The notes: generated from the sequence alone by a model not told the origin. A stretch of DNA of 64,000 nt from CBINFS01 sp966250015 (GCA_966250015.1 CBINFS010000011.1:47688-111687), one strand, 5' to 3'. Shown: positions 54,744 through 63,903, counted from the stretch's first letter. Numbers and translations are program-made.

Positions 54744-55576
54744 TTATCCTTAGGTTCAAAAGCTTCGCCCAGAATGGAAACAAGTTCCGACGACATGCCC
54801 ATGGCGCTGAATCCGCCATCGTGGAAGAGCGTCTGCATGGTTACCTTCCGCGTCAGGTCACTGAGCAACGTGACCGTGTAGTCGGCGAGACTTTGCGCAT
54901 CGGCGTTGCCGAGTGGGGCGAGCCTGTCGGTGAACTCGTAGAGCGCGTCGAATCCCTTGATCCCCGAACCGGCGACCGTTTTCGTCGGGCTCTGCGAGAT
55001 CGAGTTGATGCGGATGCCACGTTTTCCCAGCCGGTATCCAAACGAACGGACGATACTTTCGAGCAGCGCCTTGGCGTCGCCCATTTCACTGTAATGCGAA
55101 AAGATGCGCTGCGCGCCCAGATACGTGAGGGCTACGATGGACCCGCCATCGTTCAGAAGGTCCGCCTCGAGTGCGTAGTGCAGGATCCGGTGCAGGCTGA
55201 TCGCGGAAATGTCGAGGGTTTGGTGGTACCATTCGTAGTTCAGGTCCTCGTACGGCCGGTCCTTCCGGACGTTCAGACCCATCCCGATCGAGTGTACGAT
55301 GAAGTCGATCTTCCCGTACTCGTCTTTGACCGCCTGCATGAGGTTTTGCAGGTCCTCATCCTTCGTCACGTCCGCCCACAGCACGGGGCTTCCGGTTACT
55401 TCAGCAAGCTGATCGGTTTTTCCTATTCGCTTCGCGAAGGGTGCGTTCGACAGTGCAAATTGTGCCCCCTCCCGATAGGCGGCTTCGGCGATGGCCCACG
55501 CCAGGCTGCTTTCGATGAGCGCCCCGAAGATCAGGCCTTTTTTTCCTTTGAGTAATCCGAATCCCGTTTTTTCCAT
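54740..55576 (-). CDS. fabI: enoyl-ACP reductase FabI
   Basis: A 278-aa NAD(P)H-dependent enoyl-[acyl-carrier-protein] reductase for the last step of fatty-acid elongation. The cofactor loop reads GALIESSLAWAIAEAA in place of the more usual GVANxxSIAWGIA, a modest variant. The catalytic triad Tyr-x6-Lys appears in YLGAQRIFSHYSEMGDAKALLE as two tyrosines followed by Lys. Ends with TLFHDGGFSAMGM as in other FabI proteins. Length is slightly above the typical 260 aa. Coupled to the HAD phosphatase gene by a four-base overlap. Confidence 0.9.
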   Translation of the reverse strand: MEKTGFGLLKGKKGLIFGALIESSLAWAIAEAAYREGAQFALSNAPFAKRIGKTDQLAEVTGSPVLWADVTKDEDLQNLMQAVKDEYGKIDFIVHSIGMGLNVRKDRPYEDLNYEWYHQTLDISAISLHRILHYALEADLLNDGGSIVALTYLGAQRIFSHYSEMGDAKALLESIVRSFGYRLGKRGIRINSISQSPTKTVAGSGIKGFDALYEFTDRLAPLGNADAQSLADYTVTLLSDLTRKVTMQTLFHDGGFSAMGMSSELVSILGEAFEPKDK

Positions 55577-55644
55577 TTTCGAAAGGGTAATAATTGGCTT
55601 TTCTAATGAGGCGCGGTCAAGGTAGCAATCTTTGCCGACGTTTA

Positions 55645-56526
55645 CTACGACTCACTCCGGGGAAAAGCGGGTGAATCCACCTCGCGGAAAGGATTGGCGT
55701 TTTGAAGCGGTTTGACCACGTCGATCATGGCGTCGTGGATGAGCCCGTTAGAGGCCACGATCTGGCCGCTGAAGATGGACTCCGGCCGGTTCCGGTAGTC
55801 GGTCACGCGCCCGCCGCCCTCCTGTACGAGCAGGACGCCGGCGGCCACGTCCCAGGGGGATAGCCCCGATTCGAAGAATCCGTCGAACCGCCCCGATGCC
55901 ACGTACGCCAGATCGACCGAGGCCGAGCCCGGACGCCGCACACCCCGGGCTTCCTGCATGAACCGGCGCAGGACGAGCAGGTATTCGTCGATGTGTCCGT
56001 AAACGCGGTACGGAAAGCCTGTCGTCAGCACGCTCTCGTCGAGCGTTGGCGCCGTGCTGACGTGCGCCGGGCGGCCGTTTACGTACAGCCCCCTCCCTTT
56101 GACAGCCGTAAAAAGCTCGCCGCGAGCAACGTCCAGTACCACCCCCACGACCATATCGTCCTTCTCCTGAAGCCCGATGCTAACGGCATACGGCGGGATG
56201 CCGTTGGCAAAGTTGGTCGTGCCGTCGATCGGGTCGACGATCCATCGCCGATGCCGTGCGGCGGCCGAAAGAGACGCAGCCTGATCGGTGCCTTCCTCTG
56301 CGAGAATCTCGTCCTCAGGGAAATGAGACCTGAGGATACTGATGATGAGGCGCTGCGATTCCTCGTCGGCTGCCGTCACGATGTCGTGTTTACCCTTGCT
56401 GCGAACATCTTCGCGGTTGATGCGTCCAGCATACGAGCGGATGACGTAGGCCGCCTGGTATGCAGCCTCAACCGCCACGTCCCGGGCAAAGTCGAGCTCG
56501 TCGTACCGGCCGTTCGGCCCGGTCAT
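55645..56526 (-). CDS. inositol-monophosphatase family phosphatase
   Basis: A 293-aa metal-dependent phosphatase (IMPase/SuhB/CysQ fold). Motif ILAEEGTD (Glu metal ligand), motif WIVDPIDGTTNFANGIP with the Asp ligands, and a later SPWDVAAGVLLVQEGGG that completes the three-metal site. Start: ATG 56526 has AGGGA about 5 nt upstream; an in-frame ATG at 56544 has no such site. Divergent from the lipoprotein gene and upstream of fabI on the same strand, 69 nt away. Whether it acts on inositol phosphate, PAP or fructose bisphosphate is not certain. Confidence 0.86.
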   Translation of the reverse strand: MTGPNGRYDELDFARDVAVEAAYQAAYVIRSYAGRINREDVRSKGKHDIVTAADEESQRLIISILRSHFPEDEILAEEGTDQAASLSAAARHRRWIVDPIDGTTNFANGIPPYAVSIGLQEKDDMVVGVVLDVARGELFTAVKGRGLYVNGRPAHVSTAPTLDESVLTTGFPYRVYGHIDEYLLVLRRFMQEARGVRRPGSASVDLAYVASGRFDGFFESGLSPWDVAAGVLLVQEGGGRVTDYRNRPESIFSGQIVASNGLIHDAMIDVVKPLQNANPFREVDSPAFPRSES

Positions 56527-56663
56527 CCTTGTCCCTGATTCCATTCCGTCAATTAGATTAGGGGGCAGGTAATCGGGCTATCGCCCGTCTGCCTGGTTCC
56601 GCCGCCAGAACGACTACAACCCGTACAACGATCCAACATAATCCGGCGCAGATCCGTTATTTC

Positions 56664-57452
56664 ATGAAGAATCCGAGCGCACCCATTCTGTTTCTGCTTG
56701 CCACCCTACTCGCTCTGTCCGGCTGCACGGCCAGCGAAGAACCGTCCAGCGCTCCAACCTCTCGCGAGCCGGATCCCGAATTTACATTCCTTCAGACGGT
56801 CGACGTCGCCTCGTTCCGGGATGCTTTCGAGAGCCTCTCGTTGTATTCCTTCGTTCGGGAAATCCAAACGGTACAGACGTCGGCTTCCGGCGAGGTGCTC
56901 GCGCGAAAGGTTGAAAAGATTCGATACGAAAGAAAAGACGATGCGTTCGAAACCACCCTGCTCTCAATCGACTCGACGGGGCGGTTCGATTACGGATTTT
57001 TCGAGGGTTTGGTCACAAAGCAAGAGGCGCCATCGGAGCCGGCTGACGTGAGCGAGTTCCTTTTGCCGGAAGAGCTGCCCTACCTCCAGGCACGCAATCT
57101 CGAAGCATACACGTTTGAGACTACGGCCGACACGGTCCTTGCGGGGCGGCTGGTGAAAACGATCGAGGTCCGCGTACGTCCTGAAACGACGGGTGACTTC
57201 CCCATCCGCTACGTCCGGCACTACGTCGAGCCGGAAACCGGTAGGCTCATCGGCTTCTACATGGAACGAGTGAGCAAAACCCTGCTCTTATCCGAACGGA
57301 CAGCGGTGTTCGCCGCGCTGACGGAAGGTCCGGGCAACCGGCTGGTTCCGGGTTCGCTTCGTACGACCATAGATCTCCGCCTGCCCCTCCTCTCCGACTT
57401 GCGCTTTGCAACCGAGTCCACCTTTACGGACTATTCGGGCGGGCCGGTTTAA
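56664..57452 (+). CDS. hypothetical lipoprotein
   Basis: A 262-aa protein with a clear lipoprotein signal ending in Cys21 (LALSGCTAS). A Ser/Pro linker follows, then beta-rich sequence (about 40-255) alternating charged and hydrophobic residues, with TIEVRVRPETTGDFPIRYVRHY and ESTFTDY near the end, compatible with a LolA/LolB-like or outer-membrane beta fold, but I cannot assign a family. No active-site motif. Convergent with the TPR gene (9 nt apart). Role unknown. Confidence 0.65.
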   Translation: MKNPSAPILFLLATLLALSGCTASEEPSSAPTSREPDPEFTFLQTVDVASFRDAFESLSLYSFVREIQTVQTSASGEVLARKVEKIRYERKDDAFETTLLSIDSTGRFDYGFFEGLVTKQEAPSEPADVSEFLLPEELPYLQARNLEAYTFETTADTVLAGRLVKTIEVRVRPETTGDFPIRYVRHYVEPETGRLIGFYMERVSKTLLLSERTAVFAALTEGPGNRLVPGSLRTTIDLRLPLLSDLRFATESTFTDYSGGPV

Positions 57453-57461
57453 TACGGCCCC

Positions 57462-58151
57462 TTACTTGAAATAGGGCGCAAGGCTCGGGTGCGTTACGAG
57501 CCGCGAAAGCGTCGAGTCCCTGCGGACGGCGTTCGGGTCGATCACCGAGGCTTCGAAGCCTCTGAGCAGGATGGCAACGGCGTCGTCTGGCCGCTCTTGG
57601 AGGACGAAAATCTGCGCGAGCTGATAGTAGGCAGCCGGCTGGCGGCCATCGAGGGCAAGGGCGATGCGGGCGAAGGCTTCGGCTTCGTCCAGGTTGCCGA
57701 GCCGTAGTGCGATCCAGGAGAGCCGCAGGTGATGACCGGCGTTTTCGAGGAGCCGCTCGGCGGCGGCTTCCACTTCTTTGCCGGCCAGGGCGCGGTCGCC
57801 GTTGAGCAGCGCCGCTTCGGCCAGGATCAGGTGCGCCTCACCGTCGTTTGGCGACAGCTCCACCGCGCGTCGTGCGTCCGCCAGTGCATCGGACGGCCGG
57901 TTCATCGACATCAGGATCTGAGCGCGCAGCTTGAGCGCCGCCTGGTCGTTGGGGAGCTCGCGCAGGACACGGTCGACGCGGGTCTTGGCCTCGAGGACGC
58001 TGGTGCCACTTCGCCAAGCCGTCTCGGCCCGGTGAAACTGAATGTTCAACGCCGAAGGACGTGGGTTCTGGGCGGATGCATCCTGCACCAGCCCCGACCA
58101 GACCAGCAGGGCGATGACCACGCCGGTGCAAATAATCCCTCTTTGGAACAT
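57462..58151 (-). CDS. exported TPR-repeat protein
   Basis: A 229-aa protein with a signal peptide (about 1-27, ending DASAQ). Three or four tetratricopeptide repeats are seen from about residue 65 to 190, e.g. LKLRAQILMSMNRPSDALADARRAV, ALLNGDRALAGKEVEAAA and ALALDGRQPAAYYQLAQ, with the usual small/large residue pattern. Scaffold for protein-protein contact in the periplasm; no catalytic residues. Stand-alone, divergent from birA, convergent with the lipoprotein. Confidence 0.8.
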   Translation of the reverse strand: MFQRGIICTGVVIALLVWSGLVQDASAQNPRPSALNIQFHRAETAWRSGTSVLEAKTRVDRVLRELPNDQAALKLRAQILMSMNRPSDALADARRAVELSPNDGEAHLILAEAALLNGDRALAGKEVEAAAERLLENAGHHLRLSWIALRLGNLDEAEAFARIALALDGRQPAAYYQLAQIFVLQERPDDAVAILLRGFEASVIDPNAVRRDSTLSRLVTHPSLAPYFK

Positions 58152-58294
58152 GTTACGCCTGTGACGTCAATAACGATGAGATACTGAACAGACATCCAGA
58201 TTTTTATCATCAAACTTCGTTCCACCCTTCAAATCACAATTTAATGCTTATCTGACGTATTTTTCGTGCACCTTTTGCTACAGGTCTGAACTGA

Positions 58295-59110
58295 ATGGAA
58301 CACAGCACGTCCTTCACCCACGAGCTTACGCCCCTTTTGCGTACGAAACGCTTCGGACGGTCGATACGTGGATACCGCCAGATCACCTCGACTAATACCG
58401 CCGCGATGCAGTGGGCTGCCGAAGGTGCACCGGACGGCAGCCTCGTCGTGGCCGACGAGCAGATCGCCGGTAAGGGACGGATGGGCCGCTCGTGGGTCGC
58501 TGACGCTGGTAAAAACCTGACCTTCACCCTGGTCCTGCGTCCTGACCTGCCTCCCCACCGGCTCGGGCTCGTCACGCTCACCGCCGGAACGGCCGTCGCA
58601 AGCTTCCTCCAGTCATTCCTTCCCGCTGTCGACGTCCGGATCAAGTGGCCCAACGACGTCCTACTCGAAGGGAGGAAGTGCTGCGGGATGCTCCTCGAAT
58701 CCTCGTTGGGACAATCCGGCGGAGACCGCGTCGAGGCCGTAGTCCTCGGCATCGGCCTCAACGTCAACCAGGATACTTTTCCTCCCAACATGAACGTGCC
58801 GCCTACGTCGTTACTGCTCGCGGCCGGCCGTCCCTTCCCTCGCGCTCCCCTGCTGGCCTCGCTGCTGTCCGAGCTCGAAGTTTACTACGACCGGTTGCTC
58901 GAAGGCGACGAGGCGGGCATCCGATCGGAATACACGTCGATGCTGGACCGTTTTGGCGAACGGATCACCCTCCGGCATACGCAGGGCGGCGAGGTCGTCA
59001 CCGGCGTACTTCTCGGAATTGCTGACGACGGCGCCCTCCTCCTGGAAACAGACAACGGCGTGCGAACATTCTACGCTGGCGACGTCACCACCCACGGGGT
59101 CGAGCCATGA
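58295..59110 (+). CDS. birA: biotin-[acetyl-CoA-carboxylase] ligase
   Basis: A 271-aa biotin protein ligase that attaches biotin to carboxylase BCCP domains via biotinyl-AMP. The biotin-binding loop GKGRMGRSW (residues about 63-71) and the IKWPNDVLLEGRKCCGML region (about 112-130) are present, with GIGLNVNQ beyond. No N-terminal winged-helix DNA-binding domain is visible, so it is probably a class I enzyme that does not repress. A C-terminal beta domain (about 215-270) follows. Its stop overlaps the CoaX start (ATGA), a common birA-coaX pairing. Confidence 0.9.
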   Translation: MEHSTSFTHELTPLLRTKRFGRSIRGYRQITSTNTAAMQWAAEGAPDGSLVVADEQIAGKGRMGRSWVADAGKNLTFTLVLRPDLPPHRLGLVTLTAGTAVASFLQSFLPAVDVRIKWPNDVLLEGRKCCGMLLESSLGQSGGDRVEAVVLGIGLNVNQDTFPPNMNVPPTSLLLAAGRPFPRAPLLASLLSELEVYYDRLLEGDEAGIRSEYTSMLDRFGERITLRHTQGGEVVTGVLLGIADDGALLLETDNGVRTFYAGDVTTHGVEP

Positions 59111-59898
59111 AGCAAGCGGATCGCCCGTCGATTCTGGCCGTCGACATCGGCAACTCGACCGTCAAGTGCGGGCTGTTCAAAGGCGCCGAGCTGGTTCGGA
59201 TCTTCCGCGCCCCGACCATCGTCACATCGGACACGCCCGATTGGCCTACATTTTTCGTCGACGCTCTCGCCGGTGAGCATTTAGACCGGTTCGGCTTGGC
59301 CTCGGTGGTCCCGCACGTTACCGCAGAGGTCCAGTCTGCCCTTCAGGACTTCACGGACAGCGACCCGCTTCTGATCTCACCCCGGATCACCCTTCCGTTT
59401 TCGCTCGACTACCTCACCCCCGAGACGCTGGGAACGGACCGGCTAGCCGCTGCTGCGGGCGCATGGATTCGGTTTGGTCGCAGCGCCGAACCGCCCCGCA
59501 ACGTGATCGTGGTCGACGCAGGAACGGCGGTGACTTTAGAGATCGTCGAAAAAAGCGGCGTCTACAGGGGTGGTATCATCAGCCCCGGCCCTTCGCTTAC
59601 GGCAAGAGCACTCAGCCTGGGTACAGCGCAGCTCCCGAACGTCGAGACGAGCCTTCCGGTGCGCCTGATCGGTCGCTCTACGCACGAAGCCATTCAATCG
59701 GGCGTCATGTTCGGGTTCATCGAAAGCGTACGAGGCCTCCTGCAACGGGTAATCCATGAAGTATCCGGCCCAACCTTTGTCGTTGCCACCGGCGGCTGGG
59801 CCCCCCTGCTCTCCACGCACGTCCCCTCCATCGACAAGGTCGAGCCCGACCTCGTCCTCCAGGGCATCTACGAGCTGACGCGACTGAATCACTCCTAA
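59107..59898 (+). CDS. coaX: type III pantothenate kinase
   Basis: A 263-aa ASKHA-fold kinase for the first step of coenzyme A synthesis. The phosphate-1 motif ILAVDIGNSTVKCGLFKG is at the N-terminus; GTDRLAAAAGA and VVDAGTAVTLEIVEKSG are the pantothenate- and cation-site motifs (GTDR, DAGTA). GGIISPGPSLTARAL and VATGGWAPLL match the family. Coupled to birA by a four-base overlap. CoaX enzymes are not inhibited by CoA and need a monovalent cation. No other coa gene in the window. Confidence 0.92.
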   Translation: MKQADRPSILAVDIGNSTVKCGLFKGAELVRIFRAPTIVTSDTPDWPTFFVDALAGEHLDRFGLASVVPHVTAEVQSALQDFTDSDPLLISPRITLPFSLDYLTPETLGTDRLAAAAGAWIRFGRSAEPPRNVIVVDAGTAVTLEIVEKSGVYRGGIISPGPSLTARALSLGTAQLPNVETSLPVRLIGRSTHEAIQSGVMFGFIESVRGLLQRVIHEVSGPTFVVATGGWAPLLSTHVPSIDKVEPDLVLQGIYELTRLNHS

Positions 59899-60841
59899 GA
59901 GGCGGGTTCAGCTCCGTTTTTCCTCACGCGAAGGCGCGAAGACGCGAAGAAAGACTTAGTTGTTGGTGGGGGGCTGTGCGTGTCCTGGCTTCCTATTCAC
60001 AGGGCTGCGTTTCATAAAGATCCCTCGGCACTTTGTGCCTCGGGATGACAGAGTGGGGCGCTGGCGGTAGCAGTAGGCCCGGATGGTTGCCGTTACGTCA
60101 CATATTGTCATTCCGAGCGCCAGCGAGGAATCTTCCTGAAGTGAGGCCTTACGGACCGGCTCCAACGGTTGAGAAAGGCACAACAAATTGCTCCCCTGGA
60201 CGGGCCTGCTCCGCACTCGATGCGGAGGGAGCTGTCGCGGAGCGACTGATGGGTAGATCGATTGCTTTATGTAAGACCGTGGAGGCACACCGCATGCTTA
60301 CGTGGATCCCGGCTCGGCGGCCGGGATGACGTATTTATTAAGGTTTTGGTGATATTAGAAGGCAACTTCTTTATTAGACTAGATCCTTTAATAACAAGTC
60401 ATTCCTGCGAAGACAGACCCGAACGAAGTGACTGACCAAGTAAATCCAGAAAATGGCCACGCAAGGCAGAACCGTTCAGCCTGAGGGAACCGTTGCCTGG
60501 ATCTCCGCCTTCGCGGAGATGACGTAATTGTTTAGAGCAATAGGAAGCACGAAACGTCCCGCCTCCGTTATACATACCCTCATAAACCATTGGCGGACCT
60601 CTGCATCCACCTGCGGGCAATATCCTTCGCGTCTTCGCGCCTTCGCGTGAGTAATCCCCTTTTCGTCCAATATTCTGGTCACTTTTCAGGCCTTGCACAC
60701 CCTGATTTCGGGCTATTTGCCCTGATTCTGTAATGGCCTGCTGATTGAGAGAACCTTCGACGTGAAGCCGGAGTGAACGCGCCGGTAAGCCTGCGTGTTT
60801 ATTCCGAAGGTTAATTGTAGAGATTCGAACCAGGGTTAGAT
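59899..60841. repeat. 943-nt intergenic repeat island bracketed by 27-bp inverted repeats
   Basis: No gene supported. A 27-bp unit at 59923-59949 (starts CTCACGCGAAGG) is repeated perfectly in inverse at 60625-60651; the same unit, degenerate, is at 10911-10936. Between them lie unit C' (60005-60055), B' (60105-60259), A' (60303-60332), a diverged A (60397-60465) and an A' (60496-60529) almost identical to 2207-2239. The C'-B'-A' part is the inverse of A-B-C at 52053-52340. No transposase, integrase or tRNA is seen; frames here are repeat-derived. Confidence 0.75.
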
Positions 60842-61690
60842 ATGAACAATACTTACAACGATATAAGATCGGCAGTGAGTCGAATTATCAGCCGGTATTC
60901 ACTGGCCATCACTGTTTTTCTTTTGGCGGCCGTTTCGGGCTGTGCGTCGGGGCTCGGGCTGGGGGGCTTCAACCTCATCTCGATCGAGGAAGAATGGCAG
61001 ATGGGCCAGCAGCTCGAGCGTCAAATCGCCAGCGAGCTTACGTTGGTCAACGACGCCACCGCAAACGCTTACATCAACTCCATCGGGCAGCGTATCGTCA
61101 GCCAGACGCCGATGGCAAACTTGCCCTGGAAGTTCCACATCGTGGCGGACCCGGCGATCAACGCCTTTAACGTCCCCGGCGGACACGTTTACGTAAATAC
61201 CGGACTGATCGCGGCGGCAGATAACGTGTCCGAGCTGGCGGGCGTCATGGCACACGAGATCGCCCATGGCGTGGAGCGCCACGGCACCGAGCGAATCACC
61301 CAGGTGTATGGCCTGAACGTCATTGCGAGCCTGGTGCTCGGGCAGAACCCGGACATTCTCGAGCAGATCGTGGCGCAGGTGGTCGGTACGGGGACCGTGG
61401 CCAGCATGTCACGCGGCGCCGAGCGTGAGGCCGATCAACTGGGCGTGCGCTACATGCACGCGGCGGGATACAACCCGGACGGGATGGCCTCGTTCTTTGG
61501 CAAGCTGCTTGCCGAGGAGGGACGCGGTTCAAGCTCAGTCGAGCGTTTCTTCGCAACCCACCCCCTCACGCAGGACCGTATACGCGACGTCGAACGGCAG
61601 GCAGCCTCCCTACCCAACCGCCAGGGACTGATCACACGCGACCAGCAGCTCGGATCGGTGAAGCAACGAGTTGCCCGCTATAACCGCTAA
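60842..61690 (+). CDS. M48-family zinc metalloprotease lipoprotein
   Basis: A 282-aa envelope protease. Signal peptide and lipobox Cys34 (AAVSGCASG), preceded by a longer N-terminal part than usual. The M48 peptidase domain (about 60-260) has HEIAH (138-142) and the third ligand Glu in the GAEREADQLGVRYM segment, spaced as in the BepA/LoiP group. Ends in a linker and short C-terminal coil. BepA/LoiP-like proteases aid outer-membrane protein quality control. A strong terminator lies 16 nt after the stop. Confidence 0.88.
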   Translation: MNNTYNDIRSAVSRIISRYSLAITVFLLAAVSGCASGLGLGGFNLISIEEEWQMGQQLERQIASELTLVNDATANAYINSIGQRIVSQTPMANLPWKFHIVADPAINAFNVPGGHVYVNTGLIAAADNVSELAGVMAHEIAHGVERHGTERITQVYGLNVIASLVLGQNPDILEQIVAQVVGTGTVASMSRGAEREADQLGVRYMHAAGYNPDGMASFFGKLLAEEGRGSSSVERFFATHPLTQDRIRDVERQAASLPNRQGLITRDQQLGSVKQRVARYNR

Positions 61691-61705
61691 TGACACTGAG
61701 CACCG

Positions 61706-61751
61706 GAACGGCGCGAAGGGATGTCCTGCCCCCTTTGCGCCGTTCTTTTTT
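61706..61751 (+). terminator. intrinsic terminator after M48 protease
   Basis: A 15-bp stem (61706-61720 and 61731-61745) with one G-U pair, 10-nt loop, then TTTTTT. Confidence 0.85.
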
Positions 61752-61873
61752 AGCTCTCCCTAGCTGTAGTGACAACACCGTTCGATTTCTGGCCGGACAG
61801 TGATTCGATTTTCGATTTTTATAACGAAATTGTGTTATGACGAGAACCCGACCAGAAGAACGGTGGAGATGAA

Positions 61874-62473
61874 ATGACGCACCCCACGCAGCAAGAAGTA
61901 ACGCGGATGCTCAAGGAGCTGGAAGGAGGCAATCGGGACGTGATCAACCAGCTTTTCCCGCTGATTTACGAGTCCCTCCACGCGCAGGCGCAGGCCCAGC
62001 GCCGGCGTTGGCACGGTGACTACACCCTCAACACCACCGCACTCGTGCACGAGGCGTACATCAAGCTGGTCGATCAGGAAGAGGCGGTGTATCAGGACCG
62101 CGCCCACTTCCTTGCCGTCGCAGCCCGAGCCATGCGGCACATCCTGGTCGACTACGCCAAAGGGCGTAGCAGAGAAAAGCGTGGAGGAAACATCCAGAAG
62201 GTGTCGCTCGAAGACGTGTTTGAGCAGGCGGCGGGGGGTATTGCCTGGTCGGACGAGCAAGCCGACACCGTGGTGGCGCTCGACGAAGCACTCGCCCGTC
62301 TCGCCCGTATCAGCGAGCGACAGGCCAAGATCGTCGAGTGCCGGTTTTTCGGGGGGATGACGGTGGAAGAAACGGCCGTAGCCCTCGACATCTCACCGGC
62401 AACCGTCAAGCGTGGATGGGCCATGGCGCAGGCGTGGCTCTTCAGCCAGATGCAGCAGGGTGCTCAGAACTGA
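61874..62473 (+). CDS. ECF sigma factor of the TIGR02999 (kinase-linked) type
   Basis: A 199-aa ECF sigma factor. Region 2: the N-terminal helices with FPLIYESLHAQAQAQRR, then ALVHEAYIKLVDQEE and FLAVAARAMRHILVDYAKGR; region 4: LARLARISERQAKIVECRFFGGMTVEETAVAL and DISPATVKRGWAMAQAWL. The TALVHEAYLKL and (F)AVAARAMRRILVDYAR motifs identify the TIGR02999 group of ECF factors frequent in Planctomycetes, Acidobacteria and Rhodothermota, usually next to a serine/threonine kinase with repeats. Here no kinase follows; the convergent neighbour is a RodZ-like HTH protein 3 nt away. Confidence 0.85.
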   Translation: MTHPTQQEVTRMLKELEGGNRDVINQLFPLIYESLHAQAQAQRRRWHGDYTLNTTALVHEAYIKLVDQEEAVYQDRAHFLAVAARAMRHILVDYAKGRSREKRGGNIQKVSLEDVFEQAAGGIAWSDEQADTVVALDEALARLARISERQAKIVECRFFGGMTVEETAVALDISPATVKRGWAMAQAWLFSQMQQGAQN

Positions 62474-62476
62474 TCC

Positions 62477-62905
62477 TTACCTCGAAGCCACTTCGACGAA
62501 CAGATCGTCCGATCGGTCCAGGTTCCGTGTTTTCGAGTTTTTGTGAACGCGCCCGTGGCGATGAGGCCGCTCGTCTCCCTCAACGGGCTCGTCTTCAGCC
62601 GATCCCAGATATTCCCGGCTAAGCCGTCCTGAATAGTTGCCGGCAATCGCTTCATCCAGACAATCCAGCGCCAGCTGCCGATCGACCCCAATCGCTTCTG
62701 CGTAACGCCCGGCGAAAGCACGCAGGTAAACCCGGTTGAAGTGCTCATTTCCGAACAACGCACTCTCCTCAAAGGCCCTGATCAGCTCGAAACGCACGCG
62801 TGTCTGTTCGTAAACGTCGTCCAGCGTGACGCCGTGCAGCTCCCGGATTCTCCTCATGTCGTTCCCATACTGCCTTCCGGATGCAATGGATGACTCCTTT
62901 GCCAT
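62477..62905 (-). CDS. RodZ-like HTH_25-domain protein
   Basis: A 142-aa cytoplasmic protein with one HTH_25 (RodZ N-terminal-type) domain: MRRIRELHGVTLDDVYEQTRVRFELIRAFEE, then VYLRAFAGRYAEAIGVD, the helix that in RodZ contacts MreB. No membrane helix follows (RodZ has one plus a periplasmic domain), so it is a truncated or stand-alone member. The C-terminus is polar and low-complexity. It may bind DNA or MreB. Convergent with the ECF sigma gene. Confidence 0.7.
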   Translation of the reverse strand: MAKESSIASGRQYGNDMRRIRELHGVTLDDVYEQTRVRFELIRAFEESALFGNEHFNRVYLRAFAGRYAEAIGVDRQLALDCLDEAIAGNYSGRLSREYLGSAEDEPVEGDERPHRHGRVHKNSKTRNLDRSDDLFVEVASR

Positions 62906-63162
62906 GAATACTGGTCAGTTCTTGAGATTACAGCTATTCGTGTACCGCCGTACCAACTTCAATGCCTCCCTCAACAGACTATTCCCGACGCTTAAGCCAC
63001 AGTACGCAACAAAGCGCGCGTCACGCAGTCCCTGTTAATACGTAACAAACTTGAGGACATTATACCAATGAACCGCCCTCTATTCTGAGAATTCGCCTTA
63101 TCTTAACACGAAGAGCCCGCAGAAAGCCTTGTAACCGGATCACACGCCCTTTTTCTCGCCGG

Positions 63163-63903
63163 ATGAACGCTTCAAAGCTCCTGCTTGTTGGAGCGAGTCT
63201 CTTGCTCTCCTCGTGCTACGGATTATGCGGCGGCGGCGTTGAGCCTCCGGCCATCGACCCGGGTTCGGCCGCCACGCAGATCCAGACGACGGCGCCGCCG
63301 TCGGATGCGATCGTCCTCTTCGACGGCGCCGACCTTTCGCAATGGATCGACAAGACGGGACGCCCTGCCCGGTGGAAAGTCGAAAACGGGTACATGGAGG
63401 TGATCCCGGGTTCCGGCTCGATCTACACGGCGGCTTCGTTCGGCGATGTGCAGCTTCACGTCGAGTGGTCATCCCCCACACCGCCGAAAGGGAGCGGCCA
63501 GGGCCGGGGTAACAGCGGCATCAAGCTCATGGGCCTCTACGAGGTGCAGGTGCTCGACTCGTACGAGAACTCGACGTACGCCGTGGGGCAGGCCGGAGCG
63601 GTGTACGGGCAGTATCCTCCCCGGGTTAACGCAAGCCTCCCGCCGGGGACGTGGCAATCGTTCGACATCATCTTCCGCGCCCCGCGCTTTTCGCCGAACG
63701 GCCGGCTGAAGGCGCCCGCTCGCCTAACGGTCTTCCACAACGGTGTGCTCATCCACAACGCCGTCGAGGTAAAGGGGCCTACGGCAGGGTTGCTCCGCCG
63801 GTACAGCATGCACGACCCGAAGCTCCCGCTGATGCTGCAAGACCACGGGGACCCCGTCCGTTACCGCAACATCTGGATACGCGAGCTGGAGCCGGAAGAT
63901 TAG
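63163..63903 (+). CDS. DUF1080 (3-keto-disaccharide hydrolase-type) lipoprotein
   Basis: A 246-aa lipoprotein with Cys18 in LLLSSCYG. Beta-sandwich domain begins VLFDGADLSQWIDKTG; WKVENGYMEV, the core SFGDVQLHVEWSSP, RGNSGIKLMGLYEVQVLDSY and GQAGAVYGQYPP follow; near the end is YRNIWIRELE. This is the DUF1080/3-keto-disaccharide hydrolase fold (concanavalin-like jelly roll), often in sugar-degrading species with GGNSGIF in place of RGNSGI. Whether it is a hydrolase or carbohydrate-binding module is unsure. Last gene; 97 nt to the window end hold nothing recognised. Confidence 0.85.
   Translation: MNASKLLLVGASLLLSSCYGLCGGGVEPPAIDPGSAATQIQTTAPPSDAIVLFDGADLSQWIDKTGRPARWKVENGYMEVIPGSGSIYTAASFGDVQLHVEWSSPTPPKGSGQGRGNSGIKLMGLYEVQVLDSYENSTYAVGQAGAVYGQYPPRVNASLPPGTWQSFDIIFRAPRFSPNGRLKAPARLTVFHNGVLIHNAVEVKGPTAGLLRRYSMHDPKLPLMLQDHGDPVRYRNIWIRELEPED

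Noticed and set aside
59923..60651. CRISPR-like array of repeats
   Set aside because: Repeats are inverted, differ in type and spacing, and there are no regular spacers or cas genes.
60820..60835. TTCGAA-type T-loop-like sequence suggesting a tRNA
   Set aside because: The flanking bases do not form a T-stem and no acceptor or anticodon arm can be drawn.
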